From positions 1,930,060 to 1,994,059 of the forward strand of contig KI301992.1 of the NCBI GenBank assembly GCA_000471045.1: a DNA stretch of 64,000 nt, written 5' to 3'. The notes beneath the pieces are model-generated. The model was given only the letters and a program-made list of their open reading frames with translations, was not told the origin of the DNA and did no database searches. The stretch is from an actinobacterium LLX17 (GTDB lineage: Bacteria > Actinomycetota > Actinomycetes > Propionibacteriales > Nocardioidaceae). Made by a program: the position numbers and the translations under genes. Below, in pieces: positions 43,514 through 52,443 of this stretch; position 1 is the first letter of the stretch, and every line of letters starts with the position of its first letter.

Positions 43514-45169
43514 ATGAACCTGATCGATCGCGCCCGGACCTGGCACGACCAGGACCCCGATCCCCAGACCCGCGGCGAGCTGCAGGACCTGATCGAGCGC
43601 GCCTCCGCCGGCGACGAGGCGCCTCTCGCCGAGCGGTTCTCGGGGCGGCTCCAGTTCGGCACCGCCGGTCTGCGCGGTGAGCTCGGCGCCGGTCCGCAGC
43701 GGATGAACCGGGTGATCGTGGCCCAGGCCGCCGCGGGTCTCGCGGCCTACCTGCACGCCCAGGGCGAGGCCTCCCCCTCCGTCGTCATCGGGTACGACGC
43801 CCGCCACCTGTCCGACGTGTTCGCCCGTGACACCGCCGAGGTCATGGCCGGCGCCGGGGTTCGCGCGGTCCTGCTGCCCGAGCCCCTGCCCACGCCCGTG
43901 CTGGCGTTCGCCATCCGGCACCTGGGCGTCAGCGCCGGCGTCATGGTCACCGCCTCGCACAACCCGCCCCGCGACAACGGCTACAAGGTCTACCTCGCCG
44001 ACTCGAGCCAGATCGTGCCGCCGGCGGACGCCGAGATCTCCGACGCGATCGACCGCGTGGGGCGCGTCGACGAGCTGCCCCGGTCCGACGACTACACGGT
44101 CGGCGGACCTGAGGTGGCTGATGCCTACGTCGCTGCGGCGGTGGCGCTGGCGACGGACGGCCCGCGCGACGTCACGGCGGTCTACACGCCGATCCACGGC
44201 GTCGGTCGCGACACGCTCGACCGCGTGGTCGCGGGAGCTGGCTACCCGGCCCTGCACACCGTGCCCGAGCAGGCCGATCCTGACCCTGACTTCCCCACCG
44301 TGGCGTTCCCCAACCCCGAGGAACCCGGCGCGATGGACCTCGCCCTGGCGCTCGCTCGCGAGGTCGACGCCCATCTCGTCATCGCGAACGACCCCGATGC
44401 CGACCGGTGCGCCGTCGCGGCGCCGCTCCCCCGTCAGGACGGGTCCGGCGACGCCGACTGGCGGATGCTGACCGGCGACGAGGTGGGCGCCCTGCTGGCC
44501 GACCTGATGCTCCGGCGCGGCGTCGCCGGCACCTACGCGTCGTCGATCGTGTCGTCCGACCTGCTCGGGCGGCAGGCCGCTGCGCACGGCCAGCCGTGGC
44601 AGCAGACCCTCACCGGGTTCAAGTGGATCGGCAAGATCCCCGACCTCGCCTTCGGCTACGAGGAGGCGCTCGGCTACAGCGTCGCCCCGCACGTCGCCCG
44701 CGACAAGGACGGCATCACCGCGGCGCTCGCCGTGCTGGAGCTGGCGGCCACCCTGCGGGCCGAGGGACACACGGTGCTCGACCGCCTGGACGAGCTGGCG
44801 CACGAGCACGGTGTTCACCGCACCGGCCAGGTCTCGGTGCGTGTCGAGGACCTCGGCCTGATCGCCGCCGCGATGGAGCGCCTGCGTTCCGCGCCGCCCA
44901 CCGAGCTGGGTGGGCTGGCCGTCGAGTCCGTCGACGACCTCGCGCTCGGCTACCGCGACCTCCCGCCCACCGACGGCATCCGGCTCGGTCTCGCCGCCAC
45001 CGGCGGGAGCGCCCGGGTCATCTGCCGTCCGTCGGGCACCGAGCCCAAGCTCAAGTGCTACGTCGAGGTGGTGCAGCCGGTCGAGGGTGACCTCGAAACG
45101 GCACGGACCGCGGCGCACGACCGGCTCGAGGCGATCCGCGCCGACCTCGCTGGTGTCTTGGGACTCTGA
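43514..45169 (+). CDS. pmmB: Phosphopentomutase/phosphomannomutase-type phosphohexomutase
   Basis: A 551-residue alpha-D-phosphohexomutase. The phosphoserine loop is VTASHNPPRDNGYKVY (near 145-160), the metal loop DPDADRCA (near 295) and the phosphate-binding loop CRPSGTEPKLK near the C-terminus. Its place after punA and near deoC suggests it may act as phosphopentomutase in nucleoside salvage as well as on hexoses. GGAG precedes the ATG. A small stem (45161-45176) covers its stop codon. Confidence 0.92.
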   Translation: MNLIDRARTWHDQDPDPQTRGELQDLIERASAGDEAPLAERFSGRLQFGTAGLRGELGAGPQRMNRVIVAQAAAGLAAYLHAQGEASPSVVIGYDARHLSDVFARDTAEVMAGAGVRAVLLPEPLPTPVLAFAIRHLGVSAGVMVTASHNPPRDNGYKVYLADSSQIVPPADAEISDAIDRVGRVDELPRSDDYTVGGPEVADAYVAAAVALATDGPRDVTAVYTPIHGVGRDTLDRVVAGAGYPALHTVPEQADPDPDFPTVAFPNPEEPGAMDLALALAREVDAHLVIANDPDADRCAVAAPLPRQDGSGDADWRMLTGDEVGALLADLMLRRGVAGTYASSIVSSDLLGRQAAAHGQPWQQTLTGFKWIGKIPDLAFGYEEALGYSVAPHVARDKDGITAALAVLELAATLRAEGHTVLDRLDELAHEHGVHRTGQVSVRVEDLGLIAAAMERLRSAPPTELGGLAVESVDDLALGYRDLPPTDGIRLGLAATGGSARVICRPSGTEPKLKCYVEVVQPVEGDLETARTAAHDRLEAIRADLAGVLGL

Positions 45170-45176
45170 CGAGTCC
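45161..45176. terminator. Small hairpin at the convergent pmmB/deoC junction
   Basis: GGACTC-TGAC-GAGTCC, a perfect six-base stem that includes the pmmB stop codon. It may act as a weak stop signal for transcription from pmmB. Confidence 0.35.
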
Positions 45177-45200
45177 GGCGTCACCGGTGCCAGGTCGGTG

Positions 45201-45920
45201 TCAGTAGCTGGAGTCGTCCCGCGCGCCGGTGCCGACGCCTCCGGACTCCCGGGCCGCGGCGTCGTCGAGGATCGTCGCCGTGGCGCTGGTACCGAAGCGG
45301 GAGACGCCGAGGTCCCGCATCTCCAACAGGGTGTCGAGGTCGCGCACGCCGCCCGAGGCCTTGACCTGCACGGCGTCGCTCACGGCGGCGCGCATCAGGC
45401 GCAGGTGCTCGACCGTGGCCCCTCCCCCGGCGAACCCCGTGGACGTCTTGACGAACGCGGCACCGGCGCGCTCGGCGGCGCGGCACCCGGACTCGATCTC
45501 GTCGTGCGTCAGGTAGGCCGTCTCGAGAATGACCTTGACGACGCGATCGCCGGCCGCCTCGACGACGGCCGCGATGTCGGCCTCGACGTCGTCGAGCAGA
45601 CCGCTGCGCAGGCGACCGATGTTCAGCACCATGTCGAGCTCGACGGCGCCGTCGGCGAGCGCCTGCTGGGACTCGGCCACCTTCGTCGTCGTGGTGGTGA
45701 CGCCGTGGGGGAAGCCGATGACGGTGCCGACGGCGACGCCAGATCCGGCCAGCCGCTCGACCGCGTGAGCGACGTCGCTGGGCCGCACGCACACGCTGAA
45801 GATGCCGTACCGCGCGGCCATGTCGAGGTCGGCGTCGACCTCGGTGCGCGTCAGCTCGGGCTTGAGGATGGCGTGATCGATCGCGCCGGCGATCTCGGCA
45901 GCGGTGACGGTCTCAGGCAT
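45201..45920 (-). CDS. deoC: Deoxyribose-phosphate aldolase
   Basis: A 239-residue class I aldolase that splits 2-deoxyribose 5-phosphate into glyceraldehyde 3-phosphate and acetaldehyde. The Schiff-base Lys is in FVKTSTGFAGGGAT; VKASGGVRD holds the second active Lys; DMVLNIGRL and VIGFPHG are also typical. ATG at 45920 is seven bases after a TAGGGT box. It completes the breakdown of deoxynucleosides released by PunA and DeoA. Confidence 0.95.
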   Translation of the reverse strand: MPETVTAAEIAGAIDHAILKPELTRTEVDADLDMAARYGIFSVCVRPSDVAHAVERLAGSGVAVGTVIGFPHGVTTTTTKVAESQQALADGAVELDMVLNIGRLRSGLLDDVEADIAAVVEAAGDRVVKVILETAYLTHDEIESGCRAAERAGAAFVKTSTGFAGGGATVEHLRLMRAAVSDAVQVKASGGVRDLDTLLEMRDLGVSRFGTSATATILDDAAARESGGVGTGARDDSSY

Positions 45921-45927
45921 GCCGTCC

Positions 45928-45933
45928 ACCCTA
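45928..45933 (-). promoter_or_regulatory. Leaderless-type -10 box for deoC
   Basis: Minus strand TAGGGT, seven bases, ATG at 45920. Confidence 0.55.
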
Positions 45934-45960
45934 CGTGCGGCCCCACGCTCCGCGGGACGC

Positions 45961-46070
45961 ACGATGATGCATTCGGGTAGCCAGGGCTACCGCAAGGCAT
46001 CACCCTCGGGCACCGAGGGGCCGGACGATGATGCACTCGGGCAGCCAGGGCTACCGCAAGGCATCATCCT
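45961..46070. repeat. Two copies of a nested-dyad repeat between deoC and udk
   Basis: A ~45-base unit at 45961-46005 recurs at 46025-46070 (offset 64) with few changes. Each has an outer dyad (GATGATGC and GGCATCA) around an inner hairpin; in the first copy GGTAGCC-AG-GGCTACC is perfect. The pair sits just outside the divergent deoC and udk promoters. It could be a regulator site or a mobile palindromic repeat. Confidence 0.8.
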
Positions 46071-46097
46071 GCGTCCCCGACAGCGGGACGGCGCGAC

Positions 46098-46103
46098 TAG
46101 GCT
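46098..46103 (+). promoter_or_regulatory. Leaderless-type -10 box for the uridine kinase-like gene
   Basis: TAGGCT, eight bases, GTG at 46112. Confidence 0.5.
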
Positions 46104-46111
46104 GACGCCCC

Positions 46112-46678
46112 GTGGGTGTCGTGATCGTGGCCGGGCCGTCGGGCTCCGGGAAGTCGCACCTCGCCGCCCGCCTGGGCTGGCCGGTGCTGCGCCTCGACGA
46201 CTTCTACCGCGAGGGTGACGACCCCGGACTGCCCCGTTCCGACCTCGGCATCGTCGACTGGGACGACGTCGCCTCCTGGGACCTCGACGCCGCCGTGGCG
46301 GCCGTCGTCGAGCTGACCATCACGGGCACCACCGAGGTGCCGGTCTACGACATCGCCGCCAGCCGGCGCATCGGGTGGCACCGGGTCACGGCGCACGGGC
46401 CGTTCCTGGCCGAAGGTCTCTTCGCTCCGGACATCGTGGCTGCGTGCCGCGTGGCCGGAGTGCTCGACGACGCGATCTGCCTGCACCGGCCCCGCCTCGT
46501 CACGTTCGTGCTGCGGCTCGTGCGCGACCTGCGCGAGGGCCGCAAGGCGCCCTGGGTCCTGGTGCGCCGCGGCTGGCGGCTCCTGCAGGCCGACCCCGCC
46601 GTGGTCGAGGCCGCCGTGGCCGCCGGGTGCCGTCCGGTCGGCCCGCGCCGGACGCGCCGGGAGCTCGCGCGGCGGTAG
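46112..46678 (+). CDS. udk: Uridine kinase-like P-loop protein
   Basis: A 188-residue nucleoside-kinase-like protein: Walker A GPSGSGKSHLAARLG (near 8-22), LRLDDFYREGDDPGLP with the DD-FY motif of uridine kinases, DWDDVASWD, and VPVYDIAASRR. It should phosphorylate uridine or cytidine; shorter than E. coli Udk. The salvage context (deoC, add, deoA, cdd) supports this. No ribosome site; the GTG fits a leaderless message. Confidence 0.82.
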   Translation: MGVVIVAGPSGSGKSHLAARLGWPVLRLDDFYREGDDPGLPRSDLGIVDWDDVASWDLDAAVAAVVELTITGTTEVPVYDIAASRRIGWHRVTAHGPFLAEGLFAPDIVAACRVAGVLDDAICLHRPRLVTFVLRLVRDLREGRKAPWVLVRRGWRLLQADPAVVEAAVAAGCRPVGPRRTRRELARR

Positions 46679-46736
46679 TCCACAGGCTGTTGCCCGGGGT
46701 GAACCGGGTGTCGGTGGGGGTGGTGAGAGTGGGGTC

Positions 46737-47882
46737 ATGTCCTCGTTGCTCGCCGTCTCGTCGGCCCAGCTCACTGAGCTGGGTCGGGTCGTTGCGCGGG
46801 CCGAGGCTGCTCGAGATGCCGCGATGCTGGCGATGGCCCGGCAGATGCGGGCCGATGCCTCCCGGGCGGAGTCGTCGAGGCGCAGGCAGGTCGAGCTGTC
46901 CGTCATTCCGCTCACGCTCGGGCAGGCGATGGGGTTGTCCGAGGGACAGGTGACCCACCGGTTGGCCGCGGTCGAGCGGGTCCACGACCAGCTCCCCGCC
47001 ACGTGGGCCGCCTACCGCGACGGCACCATCGACGCCGCCCGGGTTCGTGAGATTGGGCGTGCTGCCGGTCGACTCGAGCGCGATGAGTCGTTCGAGCGGC
47101 TCGACACCAAGGCCGCCCGCTATGCCTCCACTCACACCGTCCCCGAGCTGCGCGCATGGTTGAAGCGGTTCGTCGTGCGCGTCGAGCCTGACCGGGCTGC
47201 GGTGCGTGCTGAGAAGGAGCGCGCCGCTCGGCGGGTCGACGTCTCCCATGACGACGACGCGATGGCCTGGCTGACCGCCTACCTGCCGTCGCACGTGGCT
47301 GCGGCGATCGACAAGCGCCTCGACCGCGCCGCCCGCGCCATCGGATCGGACGACGAGCGGACCCTGCCGCAGCGGCGGGCCGACCTGCTCGCCTCGTGGA
47401 CCACGACGAACGAGACCGACGCCACCGACCCGGTCCTGCGGACCGACATCGCCGTCACCATCGGTGCCGACGTGTTGGCCGGCGCCACCGAGGGGTTCGG
47501 ATTCGCCGCCGACGGCTCCTGGGCAGTGCCCAGCGGTTGGATTGCCGAGCTCGCGCAGACGGGCAGCCCGTTCTGGCACCGGATGGTCCTCGACCCCGTC
47601 ACCGATGACGTCCTCTCCCACGAATACGCGGGCAGGTTCGCACCCGAGATCCTCACCAAGGCGTTGATCTTCCGCGACGGCGTCTGCCAGGCACCCGGCT
47701 GTCTCACGCCGGCCGATCGGTGCGACATCGACCACCGACAACCCTGGCCCAACGGCCCCACCACCGGGAAGAATCTCAGTCCCATGTCACGGCGTCACCA
47801 CTCCCAGAAGGGCCACGGCGTCATCTGGGTCCTGCCCGACGACAGCCGACGAGTCGTCGAACCACTCGACCGAACCGCCTGA
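46737..47882 (+). CDS. HNH endonuclease, DUF222 / 13E12 repeat family
   Basis: A 381-residue protein with an N-terminal DUF222 helical region (~1-260) and a C-terminal HNH nuclease domain whose centre reads CQAPGCLTPADRCDIDHRQPWPNG and continues GKNLSPMSRRHHSQKGH. Such genes are present in many copies in actinobacterial genomes and are thought to be mobile or homing-like, though the action is unproven. It is placed between udk and add, breaking the salvage set. The HNH residues are intact. Confidence 0.9.
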   Translation: MSSLLAVSSAQLTELGRVVARAEAARDAAMLAMARQMRADASRAESSRRRQVELSVIPLTLGQAMGLSEGQVTHRLAAVERVHDQLPATWAAYRDGTIDAARVREIGRAAGRLERDESFERLDTKAARYASTHTVPELRAWLKRFVVRVEPDRAAVRAEKERAARRVDVSHDDDAMAWLTAYLPSHVAAAIDKRLDRAARAIGSDDERTLPQRRADLLASWTTTNETDATDPVLRTDIAVTIGADVLAGATEGFGFAADGSWAVPSGWIAELAQTGSPFWHRMVLDPVTDDVLSHEYAGRFAPEILTKALIFRDGVCQAPGCLTPADRCDIDHRQPWPNGPTTGKNLSPMSRRHHSQKGHGVIWVLPDDSRRVVEPLDRTA

Positions 47883-47885
47883 GAA

Positions 47886-49016
47886 CTAGGGCGTCCCGTC
47901 GGCGAGCGACGCGTAGGCCGGCTTGATGACCTCGTTGATCAAGCTGAGGCGCTCGTCGAACGGCAGGAACGCGCTCTTCATGGCGTTGACCGTGAACCAC
48001 CGCAGGTCGTCGAGACCGTAGTCGAACGCATCGACCAGCAAGGACATCTCCCGGCTCATCGACGTGCCGCTCATCAACCGGTTGTCGCAGTTGACGGTGA
48101 CGCGGAACCCCAGCTCGGCCAACGGACCGATCGGGTGGTCGGCGATCGACGTCATGCCGTGCACCGCATTGGTCTGCAGGTTCGACGAGGGGCACATCTC
48201 CAAAGGGATGCGGGTGTCGCGCACATACGCCGCGAGCCGTCCCAGACGCGGGCCTCCCGGGGCGTCGAAGTCGATGTCGTCGACGATGCGCACACCATGG
48301 CCGAGGCGGTCGGCGCCGCAGCGCTGCACCGCCTGCCAGATCGAGGGCAGCCCGAACGCCTCCCCGGCGTGAATCGTGAAGTGCGCGTTCTCCTGCCTCA
48401 GGTACTCGAACGCCTCCAGGTGCAGGATCGGCGGGAAGCCGTCCTCGGCCCCGGCGATGTCGAAGCCGAAGACCCCGCGGTCGCGGTACTCGACGACGAT
48501 CTCGGCCACCTCACGACCGCGCATCGCGTGCCGCATCGCGGTGAGCAGCTGACCGACGACGATCGTGCGCCCACCCGCGGCAGCCTGGGCGCGACCCTCG
48601 TCGATGCCCGACTGCACGGCCTCCACCGCGTCGCGCAGGCTCAGCCCCGCGCCGGTGTGCTGCTCGGGCGCCCACCGCAGCTCGGCATAGACGACACCGT
48701 CGGCCGCGAGGTCGAGCACGGCCTCCCGCGCGACACGGGCGAGGTCCTCGGGCCGCTGCATGACGGCCACGGTGTGCACGAAGGTCTCGAGGTAGCGCGG
48801 CAGCGAGCCGGAGCTGGCCGCCTCGGCGAACCACTGCCCGAGTCCGGCCTGGTCGGCGACCGGCAGCTCGTGACCGATCTGATCGGCGATCTCGGCGACC
48901 GTGGCCGGCCGCACCCCACCGTCGAGGTGCTCGTGCAGGGCGACCTTCGGCGCAGCGGCGATCTGCCCCGGGGCGACCTTGGGAGCCCCGCCGACAAGCC
49001 CCGTGGTGGGGCTCAC
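47886..49016 (-). CDS. add: Adenosine deaminase
   Basis: A 376-residue zinc enzyme converting adenosine or deoxyadenosine to inosine forms. Motifs: [10 protein letters not shown] (zinc His28 and His30), [10 protein letters not shown] (His, Glu), RLGHGVRI and [13 protein letters not shown] (Asp). GTG at 49016 overlaps the stop of the MaoC gene as GTGA. Its product inosine is the substrate for PunA. Confidence 0.95.
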   Translation of the reverse strand: MSPTTGLVGGAPKVAPGQIAAAPKVALHEHLDGGVRPATVAEIADQIGHELPVADQAGLGQWFAEAASSGSLPRYLETFVHTVAVMQRPEDLARVAREAVLDLAADGVVYAELRWAPEQHTGAGLSLRDAVEAVQSGIDEGRAQAAAGGRTIVVGQLLTAMRHAMRGREVAEIVVEYRDRGVFGFDIAGAEDGFPPILHLEAFEYLRQENAHFTIHAGEAFGLPSIWQAVQRCGADRLGHGVRIVDDIDFDAPGGPRLGRLAAYVRDTRIPLEMCPSSNLQTNAVHGMTSIADHPIGPLAELGFRVTVNCDNRLMSGTSMSREMSLLVDAFDYGLDDLRWFTVNAMKSAFLPFDERLSLINEVIKPAYASLADGTP

Positions 49017-49474
49017 GCGCCCTGCTCCATCAGCAGGGTGACGGTCTCGGCGATGCAGGCGGGCTTCTCGACGCCCTTGATCTCGATCTGGTGCTTCAGC
49101 GTGACCTGCTGGCCCTTGTCGATGTCGCGCACCTCGGTCATCGTGACGCGGTTGCGCACCCGGGCGTCGACCAGCACCGGCGTCATGAACCGCACCTTGT
49201 TGAGCCCGTAGTTGACGCGGGCGAGGTCGCCGGCAAACGCGTAGACCTGCGCCCCGAGGAACGGCAGCAGCGAGAGCGTCAGGTACCCGTGGGCGATCGT
49301 GGCGCCGAACGGCCCCTCGGCCGCGCGCTCGGGATCGACGTGGATCCACTGCCGATCACCGGTGGCGTCCGCGAACAGATCGATGCGCTCCTGGCTGATC
49401 TGGAGCCACTCGCTGACCCCCAGCTCCGTTCCGGCGGCGGCGGCAATCTCTCGGGCGTCGTTCAGGACCTGCAT
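49013..49474 (-). CDS. MaoC-like (R)-enoyl-CoA hydratase
   Basis: A 153-residue hot-dog protein with the hydratase-2 motif [18 protein letters not shown] and [16 protein letters not shown], holding the catalytic Asp and His. It should add water to trans-2-enoyl-CoA. ATG at 49474 is six bases after a TAGGGT box, so it starts its own transcript, with add coupled behind it. A fatty-acid type enzyme at the head of add is odd. Confidence 0.9.
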   Translation of the reverse strand: MQVLNDAREIAAAAGTELGVSEWLQISQERIDLFADATGDRQWIHVDPERAAEGPFGATIAHGYLTLSLLPFLGAQVYAFAGDLARVNYGLNKVRFMTPVLVDARVRNRVTMTEVRDIDKGQQVTLKHQIEIKGVEKPACIAETVTLLMEQGA

Positions 49475-49480
49475 GTCTCG

Positions 49481-49486
49481 ACCCTA
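49481..49486 (-). promoter_or_regulatory. Leaderless-type -10 box for the MaoC-add pair
   Basis: Minus strand TAGGGT, six bases, ATG at 49474. Confidence 0.55.
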
Positions 49487-49514
49487 ACCCGGACGCGTCG
49501 CGGTTCCCTGCCGC

Positions 49515-50816
49515 TCATCGGTCGATCCGCTGCAGGACGACCTGGCGCGCGCTCGGCTCCTGACCGTCAGGACCGACGGTGATCGCGCCCTCGAGCGCCT
49601 GCTCCGCGCGGGCGAACCGCTCGGGCGTGTCTGTCTGCAGCGTCAGGAGCGGCTGTCCCTCCACCACACGGTCGCCGACTGTGGCGTGCAGGACGACACC
49701 GGCCGCGGCCTGGACCTGCTCGCCCGGGCGCGAGCGTCCGGCGCCCAGCCGCCACGCCGCCACCCCGACCCCCAAGGCGTCGAGACCGGTCAGCACGCCC
49801 GTGGTGGGCGCGGTGACGACCTGGGTCTCGCGCGGGGTCGGCAACGGCGCGTCGGGGTCGCCACCCTGGGCACTGATCATGCGACGCCAGAAGTCCATGG
49901 CGCGACCGTCGGCCAACGCATCGGCCGGATCGACGTCGTCGCGCCCCGCCGCGGCCACCATCTCGCGCGCGAGCGCGATCGTCAGCTCCACGACGTCGCG
50001 CGGTCCCCCGCCGGCCAGCACCTCCACCGACTCGGCGACCTCGACGGCGTTGCCGGCGGTCAGGCCCAGCGGCACCGACATGTCGGTGAGGAGGGCGACC
50101 GTGCGGACACCCGCATCGGTGCCGAGGGCCACCATCGTCTCGGCCAGCTCGGTGGCTTGCTCGAGATCCTTCATGAAGGCGCCGGACCCGACCTTGACGT
50201 CCAGCACCAACGTGCCGGTGCCCTCGGCGATCTTCTTGCTCATGATCGAGCTGGCGATCAACGGGATCGCCTCGACCGTGCCGGTCACGTCGCGCAAGGC
50301 GTACAGCTTCTTGTCGGCCGGGGCGAGTCCCTTGCCAGCCGCGCAGATGACTGCGCCGACGTCCTCGAGCTGCGCCAGGATCTCGGCGTTCGACAGCTCG
50401 GCGCGCCAGCCCGGGATGGCCTCCAGCTTGTCGAGCGTGCCACCGGTGTGCCCGAGGCCGCGGCCCGACAGCTGCGGCACGGCGACGCCGCACGCGGCGA
50501 CGAGCGGCGCCAGCGGCAGGGTGATCTTGTCGCCCACACCACCGGTGGAGTGCTTGTCGGCCGTGGGACGCGAGAGGCTCGAGAAGTCCATCCGCTCGCC
50601 CGAGGCGATCATGGCGGCGGTCCACCGGGCGATCTCGGGGCGCTCCATGCCGTTGAGCAGGATCGCCATCGCCAGGGCCGACATCTGCTCGTCGGCCACG
50701 ACGCCACGGGTGTAGGCGTCGACGACCCAGTCGATCTGCGGGTCGCTCAGTCGACCACCGTCGCGCTTGGTCGCGATGACCTCGACAGCGTCGAAGGCTT
50801 CTGGGGTGTCAGTCAT
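49515..50816 (-). CDS. deoA: Thymidine phosphorylase
   Basis: A 433-residue pyrimidine nucleoside phosphorylase that turns thymidine plus phosphate into thymine and 2-deoxyribose 1-phosphate. Signatures: KHSTGGVGDKITLPLAP, SGRGLGHTGGTLDKLEAIPG and DVKVGSGAFMKDLE. ATG at 50816 overlaps the cytochrome P450 stop by four bases. It belongs to the long coupled operon beginning at the BmpA-type gene. Confidence 0.95.
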   Translation of the reverse strand: MTDTPEAFDAVEVIATKRDGGRLSDPQIDWVVDAYTRGVVADEQMSALAMAILLNGMERPEIARWTAAMIASGERMDFSSLSRPTADKHSTGGVGDKITLPLAPLVAACGVAVPQLSGRGLGHTGGTLDKLEAIPGWRAELSNAEILAQLEDVGAVICAAGKGLAPADKKLYALRDVTGTVEAIPLIASSIMSKKIAEGTGTLVLDVKVGSGAFMKDLEQATELAETMVALGTDAGVRTVALLTDMSVPLGLTAGNAVEVAESVEVLAGGGPRDVVELTIALAREMVAAAGRDDVDPADALADGRAMDFWRRMISAQGGDPDAPLPTPRETQVVTAPTTGVLTGLDALGVGVAAWRLGAGRSRPGEQVQAAAGVVLHATVGDRVVEGQPLLTLQTDTPERFARAEQALEGAITVGPDGQEPSARQVVLQRIDR

Positions 50817-52012
50817 GAGGTTCCGTCCAGGTCGACGATCAGCTTCTCGTAGCCGCGCAGCACCCAGGTGGGCCGGCGGGGCGCCTCGAGCACGGGGCCC
50901 AGGTGCGGGTGCCGTTCCAGCAGGGCCCGCAGGCTGATCTGCAGCTCGAGCCGCGCGAGTGGCGCTCCGAGGCAGAAGTGCAGTCCCATGCCGAACCCGA
51001 CGTGCGGATTGGGGTCGCGGGCGACGTCGAACGTGTCGGCCCGCTCGAAGACGTCGGCATCGCGGTTGGCGGAGCCCATCAGGCAGGCGACGACCTGTCC
51101 CGCCTCGACGACGGTGCCGGCGATCTCGACGTCGGCCGTGGCGGTGCGCTCGAACAGCTGCAGGGGCGCGTCGAAGCGGATCAGCTCCTCCAGCGCGACG
51201 TCGGCGCCCACCTCGCCCGAGATCACGCGGGCCAGCTGGTCGGGATGGTCGAGCAGGGCGGCCATGCCGTTGCCGAAGGTGTTGACCGAGGCCTCGTGAC
51301 CGGCATTGAGCAGCAGGACGACGGTGGCGACGAGCTCGTCGTCACTGAGCTTCTGTCCCGAGTCGCGGGCGGCGATGAGGTCGGTGACCAAGTCGTCGCC
51401 GGGATGATGGCGGCGGTGCTCCACCACGTCGCGCACGTAGGCGGCGAACTGCTCGCTGGCCTCGACCGCCGCAGCGCGGGTGGCCTCGTCGACCGACGGC
51501 TCGTACATGTGCACGATGGCCTGCGACCAGTCGCGCAGTGACTCGTGGTCGTCGCGCGGCACGCCCAGCAGGTCGGCGATGACGAAGACCGGCAGCGGCT
51601 CGGCGTACTCGGCCAGGAGGTCGACCCGCCCGTCGGCGCCATCGCTCAGCCGGTCGGCCATCGACGCGGCGAGGTCCTCGATCCGCGGGCGCAGCCGCTC
51701 GACGTGGCCCCGGCCGAACGCCCCGGCGAGCAGGCGCCGCATGCGGGTGTGCGCCGGCGGCTCGTTCTCCATCAGCTGGTTGCGGTGCAGCGTGTTGAAG
51801 GGCTCCATCTCGCCGGCCGGCTCGAGATCGGTCCAGAGCCGGCCGAGCGCACGGTTGCGCAGCACGGCGCCGACCGCGGCATGGGTCGTGGCGAGCCACC
51901 GCTCGCTGGGCTCGTGCCACAGCAACGGGCCCTGGCGCCGCAGCTCGGCGAGCGCCGGGTACGGGTCGGCGGCGAAGTCGGGATCGGTGAGGTCGAGGGT
52001 CGCGACCGTCAC
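50813..52012 (-). CDS. Cytochrome P450
   Basis: A 399-residue soluble P450 monooxygenase. I-helix LLLNAGHEASVNTFGN (Ser where Thr is usual), ExxR in EELIRF near 272, and haem loop FGMGLHFCLGAPLARLE with the Cys ligand near 347. The start GTG at 52012 overlaps the cdd stop (GTGA), and its stop overlaps deoA (ATGA), so it is translated as part of the pyrimidine salvage set. The substrate is unknown; the placing hints at a nucleoside, base or linked metabolite. No ferredoxin gene is nearby. Confidence 0.93.
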   Translation of the reverse strand: MTVATLDLTDPDFAADPYPALAELRRQGPLLWHEPSERWLATTHAAVGAVLRNRALGRLWTDLEPAGEMEPFNTLHRNQLMENEPPAHTRMRRLLAGAFGRGHVERLRPRIEDLAASMADRLSDGADGRVDLLAEYAEPLPVFVIADLLGVPRDDHESLRDWSQAIVHMYEPSVDEATRAAAVEASEQFAAYVRDVVEHRRHHPGDDLVTDLIAARDSGQKLSDDELVATVVLLLNAGHEASVNTFGNGMAALLDHPDQLARVISGEVGADVALEELIRFDAPLQLFERTATADVEIAGTVVEAGQVVACLMGSANRDADVFERADTFDVARDPNPHVGFGMGLHFCLGAPLARLELQISLRALLERHPHLGPVLEAPRRPTWVLRGYEKLIVDLDGTS

Positions 52013-52443
52013 ACGCGCCCCAGGTCGTCGGCGTCGAACTGCTCGGGCAGCAGCTCGGCCATGGTGCGGACGCCCGACGTCGTCTGCAGCTGCATCGTGG
52101 GACCGCCGTTCTCCCACAGGAGCTGGCGGCACCGACCGCACGGTGTGATGAGCGCGCCCTCGGCGTTGACGCAGACGACGGCGATCAGGCGTCCGCCGCC
52201 GGTGGCGTGCAGGGCCGAGACCATGCCGCACTCGGCGCACAGCGCGACGCCGTAGGCCGCGTTCTCGACGTTGCAGCCCAGCACGACCCGGCCGTCGTCG
52301 ACGAGTCCGGCCGCGCCCACCTTGTACTGCGAGTACGGCGCGTAGGCCCGCTGCATGACCTCGGTGGCGTACCGGGTCAGCGCGGTCCAGTCGATGGGGT
52401 CCTCGGCGCCCGTGATGCCCAGGCCCTTGATGTCGACGGCCAC
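52009..52443 (-). CDS. cdd: Cytidine deaminase
   Basis: A 144-residue homotetramer-type cytidine deaminase. Zinc motif VALCAECGM and TPCGRCRQLLWE give the three Cys ligands and catalytic Glu; GCNVENAAYG binds ribose. Starts at GTG 52443, which shares its first base with the TAG stop of the permease gene (TAGTG), with GAGGGGAGG upstream. Confidence 0.95.
   Translation of the reverse strand: MAVDIKGLGITGAEDPIDWTALTRYATEVMQRAYAPYSQYKVGAAGLVDDGRVVLGCNVENAAYGVALCAECGMVSALHATGGGRLIAVVCVNAEGALITPCGRCRQLLWENGGPTMQLQTTSGVRTMAELLPEQFDADDLGRV

Noticed and set aside
43406-45184. Minus-strand frame of ~592 codons
   Set aside because: Antisense shadow of pmmB; product is Arg/Gly/Val/Asp repeats without motifs.
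46737-47882. Restriction-modification nuclease
   Set aside because: No methyltransferase or specificity gene is nearby, and the DUF222-HNH build is that of the 13E12 family.
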